From an uncultured Bacteroidota bacterium (GTDB lineage: Bacteria; Bacteroidota; Bacteroidia; Chitinophagales; Chitinophagaceae), in NCBI GenBank assembly GCA_903905065.1, contig CAIVEW010000092.1:1-64000 (forward strand): DNA of 64,000 nucleotides, written 5' to 3'. Made by a program: the position numbers and the translations under genes. The notes beneath the pieces are model-generated. The model saw only the letters and a program-made list of their open reading frames with translations. It ran no database searches and had not been told where the DNA came from. Below, piece by piece: positions 33,887 through 41,937 of this stretch. Position 1 is the stretch's first letter. The number at the start of each line of letters is the position of its first letter.

Positions 33887-35308
33887 ATGGCAATGCTGGT
33901 TCAGGATCTAAGGGAGAAAATTCTGGAAGGCGACCTCAGCGAGTTGCTACACCACAGCAAGGATGAAGATTATCCGGCTGAGGTGTCCAAGCTATTGGCC
34001 TCATTGCCGAAAGAATTTGCCATAAACACTTTTCTTTCTTTACCGGAAAAAATACAGATACAGATATTCTCATTCCTGGACCACGTACTCCAAATAGGGG
34101 TAATAGAGGAGTTACCGCGGCCCAAAATATCGACCATACTTAATAACCTGGAGTCGAACGACCGTGTAGCGTTTTTCGATACGCTGGACGGCATAGAGGT
34201 GACCGAATACCTGAACCTGCTGAATGACAAAAACAGGCTGGCTACATACGACCTGCTGGGCTATCCCGAAAACAGCGTGGCGCGACTGATCAACACTAAC
34301 TTCACGACCGTACGCAAGGAATGGACCATAGGCCAGGCAATAGAGCATCTGCGCCGTTTCTACAGCGATACGCCTGCTGCCAACGTGATATTTGTGGTAG
34401 ACAGTACGGGCAAACTGGTGGACGATATACCGATCCGCCGGCTGGTACTGAACGAGCACAGCAAGACGATAGAGGACATCATGGACGGATTCTATGTGAA
34501 GCTGGACATACAGGACAGCATAGAAGACGCGATACAGAAATTTAAGGAGTACGACCGCGTGGCACTGCCTGTAACCAACAGCAATAATGTGGTGATGGGA
34601 GTGGTGACGGTGGATGACGTGATAGACGAAGCCGAAGAAAAGGACACCAAGGAAATGCAACAGTTCGGTGGTCTGGAATCACTGGACCTTCCTTATGTGA
34701 AAACGGGCTTCTTTACGCTTATACAAAAGCGCGCGGGCTGGCTTATCATCCTGTTCCTAAGCGAGATGCTGACAGCTACCGCTATGCAGCACTTCCAGGG
34801 CGAATTGGATAAGTTGGTTGTGCTGGCCATGTTTGTGCCGCTCATCATGAGCAGCGGTGGTAACAGCGGCTCGCAGGCAGCAACGCTTATCATACGCGCC
34901 ATGGCCCTTAAAGAATTGTCGCCGCGCGACTGGTGGTATGTAATGCGCCGTGAAATATTCTCGGGTCTCACGCTGGGCATTATACTGGGCAGTATAGGGT
35001 TTATTCGTATCACCATATGGCAGAAGCTTTCTTTCTGGAATTATAATATCCGTGCACTTGCCAGCGAGTCCGGAGGCATCCCTCAGGGAGGGCTGCCTGG
35101 TAGCTGGGTGCTGGTAGGCCTTACCGTTTCGTTCTCTCTTATCGGCATCGTGATGTGGGGCACACTGAGTGGGTCCATGATACCAATTGTGCTGAAGAGG
35201 CTGAAGCTGGATCCGGCGACATCCTCGGCCCCGTTTGTGGCTACGCTTGTGGATGTAACGGGGCTGATCATTTATTTTAGCATAGCTGCAATGATGCTGC
35301 ATTTATAG
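33887..35308 (+). CDS. mgtE: Magnesium transporter MgtE
   Basis: 473 residues (start could also be ATG 33883 in another frame, but 33887 keeps the frame). N domain about 1-135 with helical MgtE_N repeats; two CBS domains about 140-265 (TIGQAIEHLRRF, VVDSTGKLVDDIPIRRLVL; MGVVTVDDVIDEAEEKD). From about 290 five membrane helices follow, with the pore motif MFVPLIMSSGGNSGSQAATLIIRAM and the conserved ATSSAPFVATLVDVTGLIIYF. Cytosolic Mg2+ bound between the N and CBS domains closes the channel. Length compares well with Thermus MgtE (450). Confidence 0.96.
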   Translation: MAMLVQDLREKILEGDLSELLHHSKDEDYPAEVSKLLASLPKEFAINTFLSLPEKIQIQIFSFLDHVLQIGVIEELPRPKISTILNNLESNDRVAFFDTLDGIEVTEYLNLLNDKNRLATYDLLGYPENSVARLINTNFTTVRKEWTIGQAIEHLRRFYSDTPAANVIFVVDSTGKLVDDIPIRRLVLNEHSKTIEDIMDGFYVKLDIQDSIEDAIQKFKEYDRVALPVTNSNNVVMGVVTVDDVIDEAEEKDTKEMQQFGGLESLDLPYVKTGFFTLIQKRAGWLIILFLSEMLTATAMQHFQGELDKLVVLAMFVPLIMSSGGNSGSQAATLIIRAMALKELSPRDWWYVMRREIFSGLTLGIILGSIGFIRITIWQKLSFWNYNIRALASESGGIPQGGLPGSWVLVGLTVSFSLIGIVMWGTLSGSMIPIVLKRLKLDPATSSAPFVATLVDVTGLIIYFSIAAMMLHL

Positions 35309-35421
35309 GCTGTGCTTGGGGATAAAGTAAAGCTCTATTTTTAGTTTGTTGGATTTGTGTGAGATGCCGACTTGTGTTTTTCTGCTTGTATTGTCTTTTC
35401 TTTCTTTGTTGACGTAGAACA

Positions 35422-35470
35422 TCCCCCCTGCCCCCTTAGCTAAACAACATGGCCTACGCCCAAAGGGGGA
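35422..35470. repeat. C/G palindrome family, long-loop variant
   Basis: CCCCCCTGCCCCCTTAG and CCAAAGGGGG are separated by a 21-nt loop. It resembles the short copies but carries an insertion in the centre. It lies in the 245-bp gap after mgtE, which otherwise shows nothing recognisable. Confidence 0.55.
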
Positions 35471-35553
35471 ATGCTGAATCAAGACAATTTTTGCAACATA
35501 ACGTACCTCACCTACTGAAATATTACTAATTTACCCTTGCTAAGCAATAAACA

Positions 35554-37254
35554 TTGCAGAACGACAACCTACATATTGGCCACCTACCCCCTGAGACTGC
35601 CCAACAGAAAAGATGGCGCGGTGTGTTTGGTATTCTTTGGGCGCTGATGTTCATCCTTTATCTGCCTGCCGCAAAGGCGGGCTTTGTAACCGACTTCACT
35701 GGCTGGCTCGACCAGGTAAAAAATCACGGATTTTGGGAGTATATCAACCGCAGCAATTTTAAAGCTACCAGCCTTTACCAGGTCACGCAGTTTATTACGT
35801 GGATCTTTTACCATTTGTTTGGCATACATGCCTGGCTGTGGCATCTCTTGTTCATTACCCTCCATGTGATTAATGCTACTTTGCTGTTTACGCTATGCCG
35901 GGGAATGCTTGATGATGCGGGCGTAAAGAACAGCCGGGAGATATCTTTTACGGGAGTGGTACTGTTTTGCTTATCGCCATATATCTCCGAGGTGATCGTC
36001 TGGGAACCTTCCTTTCATTTTCTACAGGGTTTATTGATGATATTGCTGGTACTGGTATGGGTGAGGAAATACCTGCACACAGGAAGCGGTAAATATGCCT
36101 TGTGGGCGGCTATCGTTTATCTGTTATCCACACACACCCTGGAGGTGTTTTATATAACACCCTGGCTGGTGCTGACATTGGCTTTGTTTTACCGGGAAGT
36201 TGTTGGTAAAGGGCTGTTTGTAAAAGTATTACTCCTGTTTTTTTTGCCGGAGCTTATTATGTTCTGCCTGCGCCTTGTTGAATTCAGGGTTATTTATGGG
36301 GGCTGGGTATCGCGGATAGGTACGGATGCCGCAATGGCAGCACCCTTGACCGGCCTGGGCAAGCCCGCGAAGTATCTTTTTCACTTGCTGCTACTGGGCA
36401 GGTTCTTTGGTCATGAGATAAAAGAAAAGGTGTATGCATTTTGCGATAGTGCAAAGGGTGTAGTTGCTTTTTATGGTATTGCGGTTGTGGTCCTGGGATA
36501 TATTGCTTATCGGTTCAGGATAATGAGTGGTAAAGGAAAAGTGGCCAGCCTGCTGTTCGTATGGATGCTGATAACCTTTGTGTTGCTGCTGCCCCTTTGG
36601 TTTGGAGACATGCTGCTGGTGATGTTCGACCGGTATACCTATTTCACCGGGGCATTTTTCTATATGCTGCTGGCGTTGCTGGCCGCGTTTATCACCATGC
36701 AATATGTGCGGTGGGGGGTGCTAGGGCTATATGCGTTGGCTAATCTGCGCTTTGCGATATTGGTGAGCAGGTATTGGGGTAAGTCGTGTAAGGTTAACCA
36801 TGGTTTGCTATATCACCTGCCTGAGCCTGGAGATAAAATACTGGTTTTATTGAATCTCCCGGAGTCTATGCATGGTGCGCCGATGATAGGGTCGGGGCAA
36901 GAGAGTGAGTACAAGCTGATGGACAACCTGCTGCTGCCAGGAAAGACGATCAATAATAAAGTGTACGATGGCCTTTCCTATAATATGGAAACGCCAGAAG
37001 ATGGTGCGCACACTTTAGTCCTTAACGACAGCATGGTGCGGGTGACGCTGAACCAATGGGGTACCTGGTGGTGGTATGAGGGTAAGGGCGGGCATAGCTA
37101 TGAAAATGAAGACTACAAACTGAATATGATAGATGGCGGCCACTTTTACGAGCTCACCATGAAGCAGCCCGCATCGCGGTACCTGTTGCTATACCAGGTA
37201 GGTGATCAATGGCATACGGTGGATATGAATAAGCGAGGTGTGGATCAGAATTAG
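35554..37254 (+). CDS. Polytopic membrane protein of unknown function
   Basis: 566 residues starting with TTG at 35554; a later in-frame Met (residue 32) inside the first helix is less likely. About ten hydrophobic helices run to residue 410 (WALMFILYLPAAKAG, IHAWLWHLLFITLHVIN, LLMILLVLVWV, YVLLALLAAFIT-like). A soluble beta-rich C-terminal region follows (about 430-566). The FVTDFTGWLDQ loop followed by TWIFYHLFGIHAWLWH is reminiscent of GT-C-type membrane glycosyltransferases, but no clear DD or DE motif is assigned. It is a single gene ending at a strong hairpin. Confidence 0.75.
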   Translation: MQNDNLHIGHLPPETAQQKRWRGVFGILWALMFILYLPAAKAGFVTDFTGWLDQVKNHGFWEYINRSNFKATSLYQVTQFITWIFYHLFGIHAWLWHLLFITLHVINATLLFTLCRGMLDDAGVKNSREISFTGVVLFCLSPYISEVIVWEPSFHFLQGLLMILLVLVWVRKYLHTGSGKYALWAAIVYLLSTHTLEVFYITPWLVLTLALFYREVVGKGLFVKVLLLFFLPELIMFCLRLVEFRVIYGGWVSRIGTDAAMAAPLTGLGKPAKYLFHLLLLGRFFGHEIKEKVYAFCDSAKGVVAFYGIAVVVLGYIAYRFRIMSGKGKVASLLFVWMLITFVLLLPLWFGDMLLVMFDRYTYFTGAFFYMLLALLAAFITMQYVRWGVLGLYALANLRFAILVSRYWGKSCKVNHGLLYHLPEPGDKILVLLNLPESMHGAPMIGSGQESEYKLMDNLLLPGKTINNKVYDGLSYNMETPEDGAHTLVLNDSMVRVTLNQWGTWWWYEGKGGHSYENEDYKLNMIDGGHFYELTMKQPASRYLLLYQVGDQWHTVDMNKRGVDQN

Positions 37255-37265
37255 GCATTGGATCA

Positions 37266-37296
37266 GGTGTGGCACACCTTAGAGGTGTGCCACACC
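37266..37296. terminator. Perfect 14-bp hairpin between convergent genes
   Basis: GGTGTGGCACACCT (37266-37279) and AGGTGTGCCACACC (37283-37296) form a 14-bp perfect stem with a 3-nt loop. It lies 11 bp after the stop of the membrane protein and 1 bp from the stop of the reductase gene. No T-run follows on either side, so it could be a terminator-like or mRNA-protecting element. Confidence 0.65.
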
Positions 37297-37297
37297 G

Positions 37298-38344
37298 TTA
37301 CACTTCAATTGTCACATCACCATTTACCGGATGTCCCACGCAGGTAAGGATACTGCCGTGCTGCAGGTCGGTATCCATAAGCACTTCATTATAAGAAAGC
37401 CATACTTTCCCCCTGATGCAGCGGGCGGCACAACTGCCGCAACGGCCCACCTCGCAGCTATAGGGTAATGAAAGGCCGTTCTTTTTTGCTGCCTGCAAAA
37501 TAGTATCTGGATACTCAACGGGGAAAGTGTATTCTTTACCGAGATATCTTATAGTGGCGTTATGGGTTGTTCGATCCGGTGGTTCTAACTTTAAGATATT
37601 CCGATCATTGGTATTGAAATTTTCTTTCCTGATTTGGTCGTCATGTATGCCTTGCTCTTCGAGAGAGATAATGACCATACGCATATAGCTGAACGGTCCG
37701 CAGACATAAAACAGTAGATCATTTTTGGGAACGATGGCGTTTTCCTGTAGCAGCACCGGCAGCAACGCTTTGCTCAGCCGCGCACGGCTAAGATCGAAGG
37801 AGGTACTGTACAGGAATACGATCTTAAAATTGGCCGGGAAATTTTTGCTCAGTGCCTGCAGCTCATCATAAAATACAACCTCTTCGCGCGACCTGTTGCT
37901 ATATATAAGCACCGCACTCAGGCTGGGACTGGTGTGCAGGAGTGCCTTGATGATCGAAAAGACCGGTGTGATACCTATACCCGCAGCAAAGAAGAATACC
38001 TGTTTTGCAGATAATGCGGCAGGCAATGTAAACAGCCCTGCCGCGCCGGTGGTGAATAATTTATCTCCTACCTGCGCCCTGTCAATGAGTAGTCGGGAGT
38101 AGGCGCCATTGTCTATTCGTTTTATGGTAAAAGAGACTGGTTCATTTAGTTCGGGGCAGGAGGATAAGGAAAACGAACGTCGCTCTTCCTTCCCATGATG
38201 GGTAAAAACGAAAGTAATGAACTGCCCGGCAGTATAGGGTATCGGCTGCCCCTCACTTGCGATAGAAAAGGTTTTTACCCCGGGCGCTTCTTCTCCGATG
38301 GATGTGATAATGACTGTTTGTAAACCGGGGCTTGCTGGGACCAT
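37298..38344 (-). CDS. Ferredoxin-NAD(P)H reductase fused to 2Fe-2S ferredoxin (PaaE/HmpX-like)
   Basis: 348 residues from Met at 38344. Residues 5-100 form the FAD domain (RSFSLSSCPELNEP binding FAD), and 105-230 the NAD(P) domain (FFFAAGIGITPVFSIIKALL and FYVCGPFSYMRMV). The C-terminal ferredoxin domain has the plant-type cluster ligands C-x4-C-x2-C in SCEVGRCGSCAARC with the last Cys in ILTCVGHP. Such fusions pass electrons from NAD(P)H to oxygenases or other acceptors (PaaE in phenylacetyl-CoA epoxidase, for example). No oxygenase subunit is nearby, so the partner is unknown. Confidence 0.93.
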   Translation of the reverse strand: MVPASPGLQTVIITSIGEEAPGVKTFSIASEGQPIPYTAGQFITFVFTHHGKEERRSFSLSSCPELNEPVSFTIKRIDNGAYSRLLIDRAQVGDKLFTTGAAGLFTLPAALSAKQVFFFAAGIGITPVFSIIKALLHTSPSLSAVLIYSNRSREEVVFYDELQALSKNFPANFKIVFLYSTSFDLSRARLSKALLPVLLQENAIVPKNDLLFYVCGPFSYMRMVIISLEEQGIHDDQIRKENFNTNDRNILKLEPPDRTTHNATIRYLGKEYTFPVEYPDTILQAAKKNGLSLPYSCEVGRCGSCAARCIRGKVWLSYNEVLMDTDLQHGSILTCVGHPVNGDVTIEV

Positions 38345-38440
38345 AACAAAAACGTGAATAAAAATAGTTATTTTAACAGGAGAATTAGCGAGACGGTAAA
38401 CTACAATAAGCACGGCGCATCCGCGTTCTTTGTAATAACT

Positions 38441-39541
38441 ATGAGAAAGGCATTATTATTTCTTGGAGTTTGTTTGCTTGCGTCCATAAAATATGTTTAT
38501 GCGCAGGGGCAATCCGCAAGATTAGTTACTGTTGTAAATTATGTGGAGTATTCCGATAGCCTCGGGCATAAGTTGCGGATAGCTGGGGATTCAACACATT
38601 ATGGATACAAAAAAAATTCCGGCAATGATCTGAAATTTGTTGGTTATGAAATGGTAAAAGGAATGCCATCATTCGGCATTCAAGGGATTATTCCTGTGAA
38701 ATGCGATTCTGTGTTCGTGTGTAAAACAGACGAGCGAAGTCCCAAGATCAAATTGTCATCGTTAACAATTAATGAATATGACCAGCGCAACAATCTGGTG
38801 GACGAAAAAATATTTGATGTTTCCTACTTCTCAAACGAGTTGTATCTTTTTAATCACAAAATCTATACTTACGACAAAAATAACAACAACACTTCAATAA
38901 CAGAAAGTATATATGATGATCGTAAAGACACCGTTTTGCATGAAAAGATTAGAAAATACGAATATAGTTCGGTCAATAAGGATACTGCTGAAACGGAAAT
39001 TGATTTGAAAACTGGATTTGTCCTAACAAAATCGTTTTTTAGGTATGATGGCCGAGATAGAATAATACAAAGCCATACAACGAGATGGGGTAAAAAGATG
39101 AGGGAAGAATCGTTGAACACTACTTGTAGCTACTCATATGATAGTAGCGCTAACATCATTGTCGTAAAAATGCAAACACATAATGTTGTTGATAAAAATA
39201 GCTATAGTGATCCTCAAGCAGTTGTTACCTATACTTATAAAAACAATAAAATTGTTGATTTTGATTATTCTCAACGAAATGATAGTACAAGGCCGTGGAG
39301 TCATCCTATTTCAACGTCTTTTGTTTACAGCGATAAAGGACAATTGGTATCGACAGCAGGCAAGAAGACATTAGGCCAGGAAGGAACGTGGGAGTATAAT
39401 GACGAGGGGCAGCCCATAAATTTTACTTCGGCAGAAGAAGATTTTAGCCCAAAGCCATTTACTATGCCAGACGGAACCCGATGCTTTAAAGGGCGACTTG
39501 TACGCCAATATTTATATCAGCCCTACAACCCTTCAAAATAG
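38441..39541 (+). CDS. Exported YD-repeat-like protein, paralog 1
   Basis: 366 residues from Met at 38441, where a signal peptide begins (MRKALLFLGVCLLASIKYVYAQ). The mature chain is beta-rich with repeated Y-D-x-x-N/G-N-L/I phrases such as EYDQRNNLVDEK, YTYDKNNNNTS, YRYDGRDRIIQS-like and YSYDSSANIIV. These are the marks of RHS/YD and DUF4595-like repeats, which fold as extended beta units at the cell surface. The next gene is a paralog with the same opening motif (TVVNYVEYSDS... / GESRYYLYKDQ...). AT content is higher than in neighbouring genes. Confidence 0.72.
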   Translation: MRKALLFLGVCLLASIKYVYAQGQSARLVTVVNYVEYSDSLGHKLRIAGDSTHYGYKKNSGNDLKFVGYEMVKGMPSFGIQGIIPVKCDSVFVCKTDERSPKIKLSSLTINEYDQRNNLVDEKIFDVSYFSNELYLFNHKIYTYDKNNNNTSITESIYDDRKDTVLHEKIRKYEYSSVNKDTAETEIDLKTGFVLTKSFFRYDGRDRIIQSHTTRWGKKMREESLNTTCSYSYDSSANIIVVKMQTHNVVDKNSYSDPQAVVTYTYKNNKIVDFDYSQRNDSTRPWSHPISTSFVYSDKGQLVSTAGKKTLGQEGTWEYNDEGQPINFTSAEEDFSPKPFTMPDGTRCFKGRLVRQYLYQPYNPSK

Positions 39542-39561
39542 AAACTTCGTTTCCGGAGATT

Positions 39562-40638
39562 ATGCGGTTATTGTCCATCTTTATTATCACAAGTGCGCTG
39601 CTATTTTTGCGGCGTGAAACGACCCATGCACAAAAACAATTGACCAGACTGGCGGGCGAGAGCAGGTACTATCTTTATAAAGATCAGACGGGCAAAGAAT
39701 ATACGGTGCCTGTAGATTCTATCCACTACGGATATACTAAAGGCCGCAGTAACGAATTGAGATACATATATAACAACACCGTTGACACCGACAAATATCC
39801 GGAAACGGCTTATTTGCACGATCCGGGGTTTTATGATATTTATCCGGCGGAATATGATACGGCCATCAAGGTGGACAATAAAGAAGATTCGATATTGTTC
39901 ATTGAAAACTGGAACACTTCTTATATGGAATGGGACGAGTATGACAAGAACGGTACACTGGGTAGGGAAATAAACCTGCTGAATAATGCGCAAACCATTA
40001 ATAAATACGGGCGCAATAAGCTTATCGAGTCGAGGAGTATTTATGCACCGGACAGCTCCGGCGATTCCATCGTGCTTACGGGTTCTATCAAATATAGTTA
40101 TGATAAAAGCGGGAAGTTGTCCCTGAAGAAATTTGTTCCTGCCAATGCGCCGGATTCTGCGGTGGGCATACTGTATTATTACAACGAAAAAGGCCAGGTA
40201 GCGAAGATAGAATCGCCGAACAGGGTAGTAAATTTTTTGTACGAAGGAAATGATGAAAAAAGATCGGTCACAGCACAGATAACGGAATATACTAAAAGCG
40301 ATTCCTCATCCATGACGGTGCGGAATACTTATGAATATAATAATGGAGACCTTGTGCTTTACCGCCAGGAGAAAAAAGATGATACTACCTGGAATACGTT
40401 GAACACGGACACACTTATTTATGATGATAACCATTGGCTTGCCTCATTCACGGACGGCGAAAGCGGACTCTACCACCATTTCAGCATCCGGTACAATTCC
40501 TTTGGTCAGCCAGTATATCGTACATCAGAGCTGAGCGACGAAAAATACAACCGTTTTCTCCCGGACGGCTCTAAAGTGAAAATATATGCCGCCGAGTGTC
40601 ACTATTATTATCAATTTTACGACCGTCCGAAACATTAG
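39562..40638 (+). CDS. Exported YD-repeat-like protein, paralog 2
   Basis: 358 residues with signal peptide MRLLSIFIITSALLFLRRETTHAQ. The plan matches the preceding gene: a short opening domain (VDSIHYGYTKGRSNELRYI mirrors DSTHYGYKKNSGNDLKFV), then YD-like units (EYDKNGTLGREI, YSYDKSGKLSLKKF, YYNEKGQVAKIE) and a final DGSKVKIYAAECHYYYQFY. 20 bp separate the genes, so they form one transcript. Surface or outer-membrane role is inferred only from the repeats. The stop codon is next to the -7 box of arfB. Confidence 0.75.
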   Translation: MRLLSIFIITSALLFLRRETTHAQKQLTRLAGESRYYLYKDQTGKEYTVPVDSIHYGYTKGRSNELRYIYNNTVDTDKYPETAYLHDPGFYDIYPAEYDTAIKVDNKEDSILFIENWNTSYMEWDEYDKNGTLGREINLLNNAQTINKYGRNKLIESRSIYAPDSSGDSIVLTGSIKYSYDKSGKLSLKKFVPANAPDSAVGILYYYNEKGQVAKIESPNRVVNFLYEGNDEKRSVTAQITEYTKSDSSSMTVRNTYEYNNGDLVLYRQEKKDDTTWNTLNTDTLIYDDNHWLASFTDGESGLYHHFSIRYNSFGQPVYRTSELSDEKYNRFLPDGSKVKIYAAECHYYYQFYDRPKH

Positions 40639-40646
40639 TACTTTTG
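40639..40646 (+). promoter_or_regulatory. Bacteroidota -7 box TACTTTTG abutting arfB start
   Basis: TACTTTTG starts right after the stop of the upstream gene and ends 4 nt before the GTG at 40651. Predicts a leaderless arfB mRNA. Confidence 0.5.
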
Positions 40647-40650
40647 CCTT

Positions 40651-41049
40651 GTGAACGACTTTTCTTCCGAAATATCTTTTAAAACAGCGCGAAGCGGCGG
40701 CAAGGGCGGCCAAAATGTGAACAAGGTGGAGACCATGGTGGAAGCGCTATGGCATGTGGCTGCCTCACGTTTTTTCACCGATGAAGAAAAAGAGCTGATA
40801 CAAGCTAAGCTGGAAAAGAAAATAAACAAACAAGGTCAGTTGGCAGTAAGAAGCAGTGAGGCCCGCTCGCAGCTGGAAAACAAGATCATAGCCCAAAACA
40901 AAATGGAGCAGTTGGTTGCCAAAAGCCTCATTAAGCCTAAGAAACGCAAGCCCACCAAAATATCTAAAGAAGCGAGGGAGAAAAGGCTGGAGAGTAAAAA
41001 GAAAGAATCGCTGAAGAAGGAGATGCGGAGATTACCCAAGAATGTTTAG
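40651..41049 (+). CDS. arfB: Ribosome rescue peptidyl-tRNA hydrolase ArfB
   Basis: 132 residues, GTG start. The GGQ motif is in RSGGKGGQNVNKVETMVEAL, as in class I release factors, which hydrolyse peptidyl-tRNA in the ribosome. The protein has only this domain plus a strongly basic tail (KKRKPTKISKEAREKRLESKKK) that in ArfB/YaeJ lies in the empty mRNA channel. That tail, and length close to 140, separate it from RF1/RF2. It rescues ribosomes stalled without a stop codon. Its TACTTTTG box is 4 nt from the start. Confidence 0.92.
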   Translation: MNDFSSEISFKTARSGGKGGQNVNKVETMVEALWHVAASRFFTDEEKELIQAKLEKKINKQGQLAVRSSEARSQLENKIIAQNKMEQLVAKSLIKPKKRKPTKISKEAREKRLESKKKESLKKEMRRLPKNV

Positions 41050-41102
41050 GTGCGTTTGCTTAACTTTAATGGAGAATGATACGAATCTTTTAAAAATTAT
41101 TT

Positions 41103-41756
41103 ATGACAGGTCCGCAAAGAGCATTTTTATTATCATCACTATTTAAATCGAATTTAACTGATATTGAAAGTTACGTAAGAACAATAGCGGTGGATTTTGG
41201 CTTATCTGAAGCAGAGAGAATAGTTCAAACTGAAAACATAATTAGGATATTTAATGATGGGATTAAAAACCTCAACAACAATCAATTTGATAATATTCTC
41301 AATAAGGTCAAAGAGACAGGTTTTGATGAGGCGTCCATCAGAAAGAAGTTAGATTTTTATGGAATAGACGAAGAGTATCACCAAAATATTTTACGTTTTT
41401 TCGATGACAGTTTCTTAGCAGACAGGCCAATAGATGTTGATAATTTGGAGATGGACTTTAGGGGGGTGCAAGTTGCAACGAGAGACAATTTTAATACAAT
41501 CATCAACAACGGTTATACAGGCGATTGGGATTTACAACCTAATAATATTGATCCGAGAAGAATCCAAATTGCTTCCATGAATGAAAATGGACCATATCCC
41601 CGAGGGTGCTATATAAACGCTGATATAGATAGAATTGATCCTATTTTGCAGCCTGACGGGAGTCTTAGGTATCGAATTTTTATAACCAATCCTTTAATTG
41701 TGAATACCGGTAAGCGGAATGTAAAATTTATAGCCCAACCGGTAAGGTATATGTAA
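41103..41756 (+). CDS. AT-rich hypothetical protein, possible ADP-ribosyltransferase-like C-terminus
   Basis: 217 residues. The N-terminal 110 residues are helical (SNLTDIESYVRTIAVDFGLSE, VKETGFDEASIRKKLDFYG) and look like a death-domain or effector-associated fold. The C-terminal part has FRGVQVATRDNFNTIINNGY, then PRGCYIN and LRYRIFITNPLIV, a layout faintly like the Arg and strand pattern of ART toxins. No secretion signal. Base composition is clearly more AT-rich than neighbours and there is no -7 box, so horizontal acquisition is likely. Function is unknown; the ART idea is weak. Confidence 0.62.
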   Translation: MTGPQRAFLLSSLFKSNLTDIESYVRTIAVDFGLSEAERIVQTENIIRIFNDGIKNLNNNQFDNILNKVKETGFDEASIRKKLDFYGIDEEYHQNILRFFDDSFLADRPIDVDNLEMDFRGVQVATRDNFNTIINNGYTGDWDLQPNNIDPRRIQIASMNENGPYPRGCYINADIDRIDPILQPDGSLRYRIFITNPLIVNTGKRNVKFIAQPVRYM

Positions 41757-41937
41757 CTATTTTTCTTTTTACAGTTTTTTAAACAGCATTCACACATTTT
41801 ATTCCGGTTTTCTACGGCTAACTTATTCCACCCCATTGAATTCATAACCGATAACGGAAAGCCTATTTGAATAATTAATTGAGGAATTAAAACTCGGTTT
41901 CTTATCGAGATAATATTTTATTGGAAGCAATTACCCC

